Source: an uncultured Leptolyngbya sp. (lineage in GTDB: Bacteria; Cyanobacteriota; Cyanobacteriia; Phormidesmidales; Phormidesmidaceae). From it: DNA of 5,999 bases. The notes below the pieces were generated by a model. The model was given only the letters and a program-made list of their open reading frames with translations. It was not told the origin of the DNA and made no database searches. Where the stretch lies: NCBI GenBank assembly GCA_937899365.1, contig CALBPH010000742.1, positions 1 to 5,999 of the forward strand. Direction: 5' to 3'. A program made the translations under genes and the position numbers. Shown one piece after another: positions 1-5,999 of this stretch; positions within the stretch are counted from its first letter, which is position 1, and the number at the start of each line of letters is the position of its first letter.

Positions 1-195
1 AAAGATTGCTTATGCTGCATGAACTATCACTTCTATTTTGAAGCCGAACTAATAACTATCTCGTTCAACAACTCAGAAACCCTGATATTCAGAGCGCTGC
101 TGCGTAAGTCCTATTTAATTCAAGATTGACGACAGCCGCTCTCCTGAAGCTGTATCCTCGACTAATATCGGGGTATTCCGGACGTAAGGCCCTGT
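1..195. other. Upstream stretch with no supported gene
   Basis: No convincing coding region on either strand. One plus frame is open from the window edge to a TGA at 127-129 (about 42 codons, ATG at 19). It has no recognisable motif and could be the tail of a gene to the left or chance. A TTGACG hexamer at 126-131 resembles a -35 box for the channel gene, but no good -10 sits 16-18 bases downstream. Confidence 0.4.
185..189 (+). promoter_or_regulatory. Ribosome binding site of the original channel start
   Basis: TAAGG lies six bases upstream of the ATG at 196, a normal Shine-Dalgarno sequence and spacing. It supports 196 as the ancestral start of the channel gene. By contrast, the GTG codons at 337 and 340 have no purine-rich stretch in front of them. 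Confidence 0.5.
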
Positions 196-336
196 ATGAA
201 ATCCCTTCACGAAAACACAAATCAAAAATATCGGCAGCTGCTGTTTGTACTTGATGTCTCCTTTATTGTGTCGCCTATTTTGATGGATTGAATTTGTAAT
301 ATTCTGTAAATCTCACTGCTGCTATTCGCGATTATT
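196..336 (+). pseudogene. N-terminal part of the K+ channel gene, interrupted by two in-frame stops
   Basis: Reading from ATG 196 in the same frame as the downstream channel gives MKSLHENTNQKYRQLL followed by a hydrophobic stretch, then TGA at 289. Five codons later comes TAA at 307. After the second stop the frame continues straight into another hydrophobic segment (ISLLLFAIIVVINSFAL) that runs into the open channel frame. With the stops ignored, 196-867 would encode about 223 residues, close to the size I expect for cyanobacterial six-helix channel proteins of this kind. The lost segment would supply helix S1 and most of S2. Each stop is explained by a single base substitution and no frameshift is needed. 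A sequencing error is possible, but two independent stops in 20 bases make real decay likelier. Confidence 0.6.
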
Positions 337-867
337 GTGGTGATTAATAGCTTTGCATTGCCTAGGCGATTGCTGACTGTGTATGGTGCGATCGCAATTA
401 CTGCCTTCTGTCTAGAGGTCATTTCCACTCTAAACGGGGTAACTTACCTAAATCAGCCCTTTACCCTGATCTCTCAAATCATCTTTGCCATTTATCTAGC
501 TGGGGCCGCCTACTGGATTGGCCGAGATATCTTTACCGCCCCCAACGTTACGCTCGACACCGTCCGAGGCGGCATCAGTGTTTATATGCTGATCGGTTTT
601 GTCTGGGCATTACTGTACGGGATTGTTAACACCCTGGATGCTAATGCCTTCTCACAGCCCCTGCTTCAACAAGACTCTTACTTGAGGACGATTCACTTTA
701 GTTTCACCACCCTAACCACCTTGGGCTATGGCGACATTGTACCGTTGAGTGAAGTGGCCCAGGTACTGACCAATCTGGAAGCCATTGTCGGTCAAATGTA
801 CTCTTCAGTATTGATTGCTATCTTAATCGGCAGCTATCTGGCCCAACGACCTAATCAAAGGAGATAA
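337..867 (+). CDS. K+-channel-like protein (Ion_trans_2 pore), N-terminally truncated
   Basis: Inner-membrane ion channel subunit, probably K+ selective. The 176 residues from GTG 337 contain hydrophobic helices at about 12-30, 42-62 and 78-100. A pore helix follows, with the K+ selectivity filter TTLGYGD at residues 127-133, and then a last helix at about 146-169. With the interrupted upstream part the layout is six helices with the pore between S5 and S6. The S4-equivalent helix (42-62) lacks a ladder of arginines, so voltage gating is unlikely. No cytoplasmic RCK/TrkA_N domain follows; the protein ends nine residues after the last helix. GTG 337 (or GTG 340) has no visible ribosome binding site, and the true start was probably ATG 196, now cut off by two stops. 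The product may be made poorly or not at all, although pore residues are intact, so decay seems recent. The gene converges on the regulator remnant, with 35 bases between them. Confidence 0.72.
   Translation: MVINSFALPRRLLTVYGAIAITAFCLEVISTLNGVTYLNQPFTLISQIIFAIYLAGAAYWIGRDIFTAPNVTLDTVRGGISVYMLIGFVWALLYGIVNTLDANAFSQPLLQQDSYLRTIHFSFTTLTTLGYGDIVPLSEVAQVLTNLEAIVGQMYSSVLIAILIGSYLAQRPNQRR
388..395. repeat. HIP1 octamer GCGATCGC
   Basis: Perfect copy of the highly iterated palindrome of cyanobacterial genomes, inside the channel coding sequence. A second copy is at 4865-4872 and a one-mismatch copy (GCGATCGT) begins near 2334. Two perfect copies in 6 kb are far more than chance (about 0.1 expected for an 8-mer), which supports a cyanobacterial origin. 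Confidence 0.8.
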
Positions 868-902
868 TGCTCTTAATTTTGCATTTTAACGTCTAATTTT
901 TC

Positions 903-1140
903 TTAAATCTGTTCATTTTTAGATTTGAGCAGCGGTAAAAATGGACTAGCAAACATGGCAGCCTGAACGCGCCCTGACAGATTCAGACGACTTAAGATGC
1001 TAGTAACATGATTTTTTACGGTGCGCTCTGAAATAAACAGAGCCTCAGCAATTTGGCGATTGGTGGCTCCCGTTAGGATACGGCATAGAATTTCCTGCCC
1101 TCGGTTTAGTCAGCTTTTGTAGCTCAGGTGGTAAGTTGTG
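903..1140 (-). pseudogene. NarL/LuxR-family response regulator, C-terminal HTH fragment
   Basis: On the minus strand an open frame from 1109 down to the TAA at 905-903 encodes 68 residues with a complete GerE/LuxR helix-turn-helix. It starts LNRGQEIL (family LTxREQEVL), continues with NRQIAEALFISERTVKNHV (family NxxIAxxLxISxxTVxxHxxxI) and ends in a short hydrophobic tail. The family binds promoter DNA as a dimer after phosphorylation of an N-terminal receiver domain. Here the roughly 120-residue receiver is missing. Just upstream, in another frame, the sequence reads LPPELQKLT (1134-1108), the expected linker. Removing one T from the TTT run at 1105-1107 joins the two frames as LTNRGQEIL, so a one-base frameshift is likely. 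Further upstream a stop (1143-1141) closes that frame and similarity ends. There is no plausible start, so I call it a dead gene fragment. The domain assignment is secure from the motifs; the original target genes are unknown. Confidence 0.75.
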
Positions 1141-1484
1141 TCAGTGAGTTTGATGGCAGCGGCGGTTCTAGCACAGGGTGTCCTATCGAGGAGGTTCAAC
1201 AAATTGGACGCGTTGTCTGGGCAGGTGGTGTGACTACCGTCAACAACGAGGAACCAGAAGACTTAGAGCGCAATGTATATAGCGTTACTGTTCAAAATAC
1301 CGATGATTCAACCACTGATGTGACTCCGTTTGCCCTGGGAGACTTGGCAGATAACGACAATAACCATGAACTTTGTCTAGACACAACTGATGTACCCGTT
1401 TCTGTTTCGTTCTTCGCAGGCCATCTCACCGAGCCCAACAACAGTTTGAATCCAGTAACCACTGTTCAGATTGAACAATATTAG
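1128..1484 (+). CDS. Very acidic, lysine-free hypothetical protein (possibly N-terminally truncated)
   Basis: I do not recognise this protein. The 118-residue reading has 10 Asp, 10 Glu, no Lys and only 2 Arg. It is rich in Thr, Val, Asn and Ser, with three Cys (4, 18, 83) and alternating polar/hydrophobic stretches such as YSVTVQN and VPVSVSFF. That composition suits a secreted beta-sandwich-type protein or domain, which is inference only. GTG 1128 is the only usable start codon near the 5' end. It has no Shine-Dalgarno sequence and lies inside the antisense regulator remnant, which reaches 1140. The frame is open back to 1110, but those six codons add no full signal peptide. The likeliest reading is the C-terminal end of a larger exported protein joined to the regulator fragment by recombination. 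An intact small gene or a chance open frame are the alternatives. It ends with TAG at 1482-1484, followed by a small nested palindrome. Confidence 0.4.
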   Translation: MVSCVSEFDGSGGSSTGCPIEEVQQIGRVVWAGGVTTVNNEEPEDLERNVYSVTVQNTDDSTTDVTPFALGDLADNDNNHELCLDTTDVPVSVSFFAGHLTEPNNSLNPVTTVQIEQY

Positions 1485-1684
1485 CTAAATCTACACTTGC
1501 AAGAGTGGTAACGTTACAAACTCTGATGTGCCTAAGCTATTTCAAAATTATTTCGGTATTCTGAAACATTAATATTTGAATTATGGTAACTCCATCCAAA
1601 TTAAGGAAATGGGCCTAATATGATGTGATACGAACGGTAAACGCAACAGGTCTATTTGATTGAGTAAGTTTTACCCTTGAAGCT
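1485..1684 (+). promoter_or_regulatory. Intergenic region presumed to hold the efflux operon promoter
   Basis: These 200 AT-rich bases precede the adaptor gene and are the only place upstream of it for a promoter. I see a -10-like TATGAT (1619-1624) and a weaker TATGGT (1582-1587), neither with a convincing -35 at normal spacing. An imperfect dyad lies at 1543-1578: TTTCGG, loop TATT, then CTGAAA at its core (1551-1566, one G-T pair), with partly matching arms CAAAAT and ATATTTG. It could be an operator, but no regulator gene is intact nearby. No clear Shine-Dalgarno sequence precedes ATG 1685. Confidence 0.3.
1502..1524. repeat. Nested inverted repeat after the acidic ORF
   Basis: AGAGT (1502-1506) and ACTCT (1520-1524) flank the perfect 10-base palindrome GTAACGTTAC (1508-1517). 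As RNA it could fold into a short stem, but no T-run follows, so it is a poor intrinsic terminator. As DNA it could be a dimeric-protein site. It begins 18 bases after the stop of the acidic ORF. Confidence 0.35.
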
Positions 1685-3163
1685 ATGTCTACCGAAAGTT
1701 TCAGCCCTCAGCCTTCGCTTGATCCAGCATCTGAAGTCCCCACTGAGTCATCAACCGAGCCTAAGGTTCCTAATCAATCAGCCTTTCCGGGCTGGCGAAA
1801 GAAGTCAAACAAACCCCTGTGGCCAGCAGTCGTTCTAGCCATGTTGGTGGTAGCCGGATTGGTGGGTGTGAGAATTTATCGAAAATTGACGGCAGCGACT
1901 CCATCAGGAGAAACGGAGGAAGCGGCCATTGCCCAAGCCCGTTTACCCGTACGGGTGCTCAGGGCCCAGAAAGGGCCAATCCAAGGCTGGGTATTTGATG
2001 AAGGGTCCGTCTGGCCAGTCCGGCGACGGATACTTAACTTTCAGGCCAGCGGCGATATTACCTATGTGGCCAAAATTGATGGTGTAGAACTGCGGGAGGG
2101 AGATTTTGTCTCCCAGGGACAGCTGCTGGCCACCATCGACGCCCGCAGACAGGAATCGAGCATCGATACCGCGGTCGCCGATATCCAGGTTTCGGAAACC
2201 CAACTCAACCAGTCCAGGGCCAGTTTATTGCAATCCCAGGCGAATCTAGAAAAAGCCAAGTCTGACCTGACGTTGGCTGAAACTGAGTTGCGCCGCTACG
2301 AGAATTTATTTGACCAGGGGGCAGTGTCAGAAAGCGATCGTGATGCCTACATCAATCGAGTAGATCAAGCTGCTGCTGCTCTTAAAACTGCCGAACAGGA
2401 TGTCCGCTCAGCGGCGGAGAGTATTCGCTCTTCCGAAGCAGGGGTCAATGCGTCAGTGGCCCGACTTAATCAGAATGCCGTTGATCTAGAAGACACTCAG
2501 CTAGTCTCTCCCCTGGATGGTGTGGTGGCCTACATCAACATTCGAGAGGGGGAGTATTGGAGTACCCAATATCTCAATGCAGGCAGCCCCCAAGATTTGA
2601 TTGAATCTGCACCAATTGTGGTGGGTGATCCTCAATCCTTTGAAGTAGAGATTGAACTACAGGCAGGTGAAGCAGGAGAGATTAACCCAGGGCAGCGAGC
2701 CTATGTCGTTTTAGAAGAAGAGGTCAGTGCGCTACAGGCCGCTGGAGCTAACTCCCAGGGATTATTGGATGTTGCCAGACAGCGCGGCAGCGGTGGTCGA
2801 GTATTTGCGGTTAGCCCCTCCCAAACCCCCGGCAGTCGCGGTACCGAAATCACCATTCGCGACCTGGAACTAGTCGGCAATCTAAAAGTAGGGGGTCGGG
2901 TTTACGTATGGATTGAAGTGGCCAGCGATAACGATGCGGTCGTTTTGCCCCTCGGTGCGGTGGTCTCTAGAAATCAGCAATATTATGTTTTTGTTGTCAA
3001 CGAAGTCGACGGCACGGTTCAACAGCGCCGGGGGACCGGTGGGATTGAAGGGCTATCTGGCGTAGAAATTCTCTCTGGTGTGGAACCGGGTGAGCTGGTG
3101 GTGACCGAAGGCCAAAACCGTCTGGTCGATGGTACCCCTGTCGAGATTGTTGACCGGAACTAA
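1685..3163 (+). CDS. RND efflux periplasmic adaptor subunit (HlyD/AcrA family MFP)
   Basis: Membrane fusion protein linking the inner-membrane RND pump to an outer-membrane TolC-type channel. The first 40 or so of its 492 residues are a Pro/Ser/Glu-rich cytoplasmic tail. A single transmembrane anchor (about 44-64) comes next, in place of the lipid anchor of AcrA. The lipoyl half-motifs are at about 121-155 (DGVELREGDFVSQGQLLATID) and 271-292 (TQLVSPLDGVVAYINI). Between them is an Ala/Gln/Glu-rich coiled-coil hairpin (about 156-267). At its tip R204, L208 and S215 form the R-x3-L-x6-S signature known from TolC-docking adaptors. A beta-barrel domain (about 308-415) and a membrane-proximal domain (about 418-490) complete the order typical of the family. 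Length is somewhat above AcrA (about 400) because of the tail and long hairpin. ATG 1685 is the first start of the frame that keeps the anchor; no strong ribosome site is visible. The permease gene begins 6 bases after its stop, so the two are surely cotranscribed. Substrate cannot be deduced. Confidence 0.92.
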   Translation: MSTESFSPQPSLDPASEVPTESSTEPKVPNQSAFPGWRKKSNKPLWPAVVLAMLVVAGLVGVRIYRKLTAATPSGETEEAAIAQARLPVRVLRAQKGPIQGWVFDEGSVWPVRRRILNFQASGDITYVAKIDGVELREGDFVSQGQLLATIDARRQESSIDTAVADIQVSETQLNQSRASLLQSQANLEKAKSDLTLAETELRRYENLFDQGAVSESDRDAYINRVDQAAAALKTAEQDVRSAAESIRSSEAGVNASVARLNQNAVDLEDTQLVSPLDGVVAYINIREGEYWSTQYLNAGSPQDLIESAPIVVGDPQSFEVEIELQAGEAGEINPGQRAYVVLEEEVSALQAAGANSQGLLDVARQRGSGGRVFAVSPSQTPGSRGTEITIRDLELVGNLKVGGRVYVWIEVASDNDAVVLPLGAVVSRNQQYYVFVVNEVDGTVQQRRGTGGIEGLSGVEILSGVEPGELVVTEGQNRLVDGTPVEIVDRN

Positions 3164-3169
3164 TTCACT

Positions 3170-5999
3170 ATGCAAATTGACGAGCGCGCAGTTGCTGCTC
3201 CTGACACTGAGAAGGGTTCTGGTACAATCCCCGCCTGGATGGAGTTCTTCTTTACCCGTCAGATCTTCGCCATTCTCCTCTGCTTTATGCTGGTGATGGG
3301 GGGCCTGATGGGCTATTTTTCCATGGTAAAAGAGGGCGATCCAGAAATTAAAATTGCCCGGGCCATGATCACCACCACCTGGGGTGGCACCGATGCAGAA
3401 ACTATCGAAAATCAGGTTACCGACAAACTAGAAGAAGAAATCAAAAGTCTCCAGGGTCTAGACGACTTTACCAGCGCCACCTTTAATTCCTTTTCGATTA
3501 TCAATGTTGCCTTTAAGGCCGAGGCCCCCGTTGCCGAATCGATTCAAGAACTGCGGGGCAAAGTAGACGACGGTGAATCTGAGCTGCCCGCAGAATCCAC
3601 TGGGCGAGAGAAACCCAACTTTGAACAGCTCTCCCAGCAGGATTCACCGGTCTTAACCCTGGCGCTGACCGGTGAAGGACTTGATATTGGCTTACTCAGT
3701 CAGGCTTCAGAAGATTTGCAAGAGCGGCTGGAATCTGTTCAAAACGTTCGGGAGGTGAATCTGGGTGGTCAGCGGGACGAAGTGATCCACGTGCAAATGA
3801 TTCCCAGTCGGTTAACCACCCTAGGGATTTCGGCCACCCAGGTACGTGATGCGATCCAGGGTGGGAATATTGACCGTTCCTGGGACCTGGTGCGCGATGA
3901 CGAAATTGGAGCCCAGGTGCGGCTGTATGGCCGTTTTCGCACCCTAGAAGATTTAGAAAATCTGCCGGTGGCCCGCTTAGATGAAAATCGCGTGGTGTTG
4001 CTCTCAGAAGTGGCCGATGTTTACCAGGGTTTGGAGAGAGAAACCCAGCGGGCGTTTATCAGCTGGGAAGGGAGTGAGTTTAGCCCCACCATCAACCTGG
4101 AGGTGGTCAAAGTTGCTGGGAGTGACACCATTCAGGTGATCGACGATGTTTTAGCAGAAATGGAGCTGGTGAAAAATGATCCCAGTATCTGGCTCTATGG
4201 CATGGACTATCGGGTACTCACTAATGACGCTAATTCCATTCGCAACGATTTAGCAAATCTGGGTAGCAACGTCCTCCAGGCATCGCTGTTGGTGTTTGCC
4301 ATTTTGTTTGTTGCCCTGACCTGGCGAGAGGCACTGATTGCCGGTTTAGCCATTCCCATGACCTTTGCTGGGGTGTTGTTTATCCTATGGATGCTGGGCT
4401 ATACCCTCAACACCATGGTCACCGTGGGCATGATCCTGGCCCTGGGACTGTTGGTGGATGTGTTTATCCTGATGCTAGAGGGGCTGCACGATGGCATTTT
4501 TGTCCAGGGTCTGAGCTGGCCCAAAGCGGCCATCAAAACAGTTCAGACCTATGCATCGCCCGCTTTCACCGGACAGCTCACCACCATTTTAGCCATGGCT
4601 CCACTGATGGCCATCTCCGGTACCCTGGGCAAATATATTCGTCTGATTCCCATTAGTGCCATTACCTGTTTGGTGATGAGCTATGCCCTGGCGCTGTTGG
4701 CAGTGGTGCCGTTGTCTAAGTTTCTCTTAGGAAATCAAGGCAGCAGCGGCGAGTCTAAAACCTATGTTGACCGGCTCACAGAGACGGTTTCTGAAAATTT
4801 TTCCCAGTGGAGTTTACGCATGACCATTCCCAATCGTCATGTGGCTCGTTTGTGGACGGCAGGTGCGATCGCACTATTTGTCTGTGCCGTTATTTTATTT
4901 AGCCAGCTCCCCAGTTCTCTGTTTGCTGTTGCCGATGATAACAAACTCAGCCTTAATGTAGAGTTGCCGCCAGCCGCCACCTTAGAGACCTCCCAGGAGG
5001 TCGCAGATCGGATGGGGGAAGTGGTGCGCAACTATAGCGACCCCAATGGCGAGAAGGTCTTCGAAAGTGTGGTGAAGCTGGTGGGGCAGCGCAGTAATCT
5101 GGTAGCCTCCAGCGAAATTAAACCGGGTAATGCCGATTATTTTGTTGGTCTATCGGCAGTCTTTGTAGATCGTAACCAGCGGGCACGGGATTCATTTGAA
5201 TATGCTTACGATCTCAAAGTTGAACTAGAAAGAGACATTACCCGGAATTATCCAGGTGCTGTATTGAGTACCGGGTTTCCCCTCTCCGGTGGTGGTGCCG
5301 ACCCGATTGCAATCGAGATTTTTGGCAATGACTTAGAACAGCTACGAGAAATCTCTAGTGAGGTGCAACAGGCACTGCGGGAGATCCCGGGCACTATGGA
5401 TGTCAGAGATGACCTGGGTAACCTGCGAGAAGATTATAAGCTTGTGCCTAAGCGGGAGGCCCTCAACTTCTATGGCATTAGCCAGGACGAAGTAGGTCTG
5501 CAGGGCCGCTACATGATGATCGACAACGATGTGGGTGACTATGCCCTCGGTAGTGGCAAAGAAGATCTTGAGATTCGCTTAAGTACCCAATGGCCATCTC
5601 AACAGGGGAAGGTTGGTGGCCCCTCTCGTCTGGATGAATTTGCCACCATGCGATTTATCAATTCCGATGGTGAGGTCATATCGCCCGACGCTTTGCGGGA
5701 AGAAGTGCCGGGGGCTGTGCCACTGGCCATTACCCATCGGGACACTCAGCGGAGTGTGACGGTGCTGGCCAAGGTGATTCCAGGGCAAGACTTTTATGAC
5801 TCTCAGATCTTGGCTGAGCTGACACCAAAGCTGGATGCGATGCAGTATGACCCAGCTGATGATAGCAACGCTGAGCGCTGGCCTCGGGGATACTCTTATC
5901 GCTTTGGGGGAGATGCAGATACCAGTAGTGAAACCTTTGGCTCGGCAGGGCAGATGCTAGTGGTGGCCATATTCCTGGTGTTTGCGGTGCTCGTGTTGC
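3170..5999 (+). CDS. RND efflux permease (AcrB/HAE-type), 3' end beyond window
   Basis: Proton-driven inner-membrane pump of the resistance-nodulation-division superfamily, working as a trimer with the adaptor encoded just upstream. The frame is open from ATG 3170 to the window edge (943 codons), with no stop or frameshift. Helix TM1 is at about 32-52. A large periplasmic porter/docking loop (about 53-368) carries WGGTDAETIENQVTDKLEEE, equivalent to the PGA-x-A-x3-E region of AcrB. TM2-TM6 are at about 371-388, 393-412, 418-437, 466-485 and 494-516. A cytoplasmic linker follows, then TM7 (about 560-580) and the second periplasmic loop (about 581-926). TM8 begins near 929 and is cut by the window. 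Relatives have about 1,030-1,090 residues, so some 100-150 are missing, including the TM10 lysine. TM4 reads GLLVDVFILMLEG: D430 matches AcrB D407, but V431 replaces D408. Start 3170 lies 6 bases after the adaptor stop without a Shine-Dalgarno sequence, suggesting translational coupling. Drug, lipid or metal substrate is undecided; the overall pattern is HAE-like rather than CzcA-like. Confidence 0.93.
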   Translation, partial: MQIDERAVAAPDTEKGSGTIPAWMEFFFTRQIFAILLCFMLVMGGLMGYFSMVKEGDPEIKIARAMITTTWGGTDAETIENQVTDKLEEEIKSLQGLDDFTSATFNSFSIINVAFKAEAPVAESIQELRGKVDDGESELPAESTGREKPNFEQLSQQDSPVLTLALTGEGLDIGLLSQASEDLQERLESVQNVREVNLGGQRDEVIHVQMIPSRLTTLGISATQVRDAIQGGNIDRSWDLVRDDEIGAQVRLYGRFRTLEDLENLPVARLDENRVVLLSEVADVYQGLERETQRAFISWEGSEFSPTINLEVVKVAGSDTIQVIDDVLAEMELVKNDPSIWLYGMDYRVLTNDANSIRNDLANLGSNVLQASLLVFAILFVALTWREALIAGLAIPMTFAGVLFILWMLGYTLNTMVTVGMILALGLLVDVFILMLEGLHDGIFVQGLSWPKAAIKTVQTYASPAFTGQLTTILAMAPLMAISGTLGKYIRLIPISAITCLVMSYALALLAVVPLSKFLLGNQGSSGESKTYVDRLTETVSENFSQWSLRMTIPNRHVARLWTAGAIALFVCAVILFSQLPSSLFAVADDNKLSLNVELPPAATLETSQEVADRMGEVVRNYSDPNGEKVFESVVKLVGQRSNLVASSEIKPGNADYFVGLSAVFVDRNQRARDSFEYAYDLKVELERDITRNYPGAVLSTGFPLSGGGADPIAIEIFGNDLEQLREISSEVQQALREIPGTMDVRDDLGNLREDYKLVPKREALNFYGISQDEVGLQGRYMMIDNDVGDYALGSGKEDLEIRLSTQWPSQQGKVGGPSRLDEFATMRFINSDGEVISPDALREEVPGAVPLAITHRDTQRSVTVLAKVIPGQDFYDSQILAELTPKLDAMQYDPADDSNAERWPRGYSYRFGGDADTSSETFGSAGQMLVVAIFLVFAVLVL
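4865..4872. repeat. HIP1 octamer GCGATCGC
   Basis: Second perfect HIP1 palindrome, in the permease gene, where it encodes Ala-Ile-Ala in TM7. Like the copy at 388-395 it supports cyanobacterial origin, and it shows that the efflux operon shares the signature of the left part of the window. Confidence 0.8.

Noticed and set aside
1..129. Open plus-strand frame of about 42 codons from the window edge
   Set aside because: Length is within chance for this composition, with no motif or composition signal; it could be a gene tail but nothing supports that.
126..156. TTGACG as a -35 box for the channel gene
   Set aside because: The best -10-like hexamers are weak or at wrong spacing, such as TGTATC at 151 with a 19-base gap.
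196..867. Stop codon readthrough or recoding (TGA/TAA) to make the full channel
   Set aside because: Two different stop codons 18 bases apart with no recoding structure seen; point mutations are the simpler explanation.
903..927. AAATCT/AGATTT inverted repeat as a bidirectional terminator between the convergent genes
   Set aside because: Only six AT-rich base pairs with a ten-base loop, no T-tract on the correct side of either strand, and it overlaps the end of the regulator frame.
1943..2259. Minus-strand open frames opposite the adaptor gene
   Set aside because: They are antisense to the lipoyl and coiled-coil region of a clearly coding gene and show no family motif or ribosome site.
4387..4656. 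Second plus-strand open frame inside the permease gene
   Set aside because: It overlaps helices TM3-TM6 of the permease, whose conserved motifs are in the other frame; the alternative translation is rich in His, Gly and Pro without domain features.
1..5999. CRISPR arrays, tRNA or rRNA genes, insertion sequences, attachment sites, novel defence system
   Set aside because: No regularly spaced repeats, no cloverleaf or rRNA-like sequence, no transposase motifs or terminal inverted repeats, and no nuclease, reverse transcriptase or toxin-like gene were found on either strand.

Overview
The window looks like a piece of a cyanobacterial chromosome. Two perfect copies of the HIP1 octamer GCGATCGC lie in 6 kb (388-395 and 4865-4872), which is typical of many cyanobacteria. 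The channel, the NarL/LuxR-type regulator remnant and the RND pump genes also fit that group. Genus cannot be told from the sequence.

The left part (about 1-1500) looks eroded. Bases 1-195 hold no convincing gene. From 196 to 867 lies a six-helix, non-voltage-gated K+-channel-like gene. Its start and ribosome binding site are good, but two in-frame stops (TGA 289, TAA 307) cut off the first one to two membrane helices. The remainder, with an intact TTLGYGD selectivity filter, is open from GTG 337. Facing it on the minus strand (903-1140) is the C-terminal DNA-binding domain of a NarL/LuxR response regulator, with no receiver domain and an apparent one-base frameshift. Its broken end touches an open frame on the plus strand (1128-1484) for a very acidic, lysine-free protein of unknown function with no convincing start of its own. 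This pattern suggests a recombination or decay junction near 1110-1145.

A 200-base intergenic stretch (1485-1684) has two imperfect dyads and at best weak promoter elements.

The right part (1685-5999) is an intact-looking tripartite efflux operon. A membrane-anchored periplasmic adaptor (HlyD/AcrA family, 492 aa) is followed after 6 bases by an RND inner-membrane permease. The permease is open for 943 codons and runs off the window in its eighth membrane helix. The adaptor carries the R-x3-L-x6-S tip signature associated with TolC docking, so an outer-membrane TolC-like channel is expected, but none is encoded here. The pump would move an unidentified substrate from the periplasm or inner membrane to the outside, driven by protons. 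The substrate cannot be read from the sequence.

No clearly new system was found. The points most worth a second look are the broken channel, the regulator/acidic-ORF junction, and the unusual VDV (not VDD) proton-relay motif in helix 4 of the permease.
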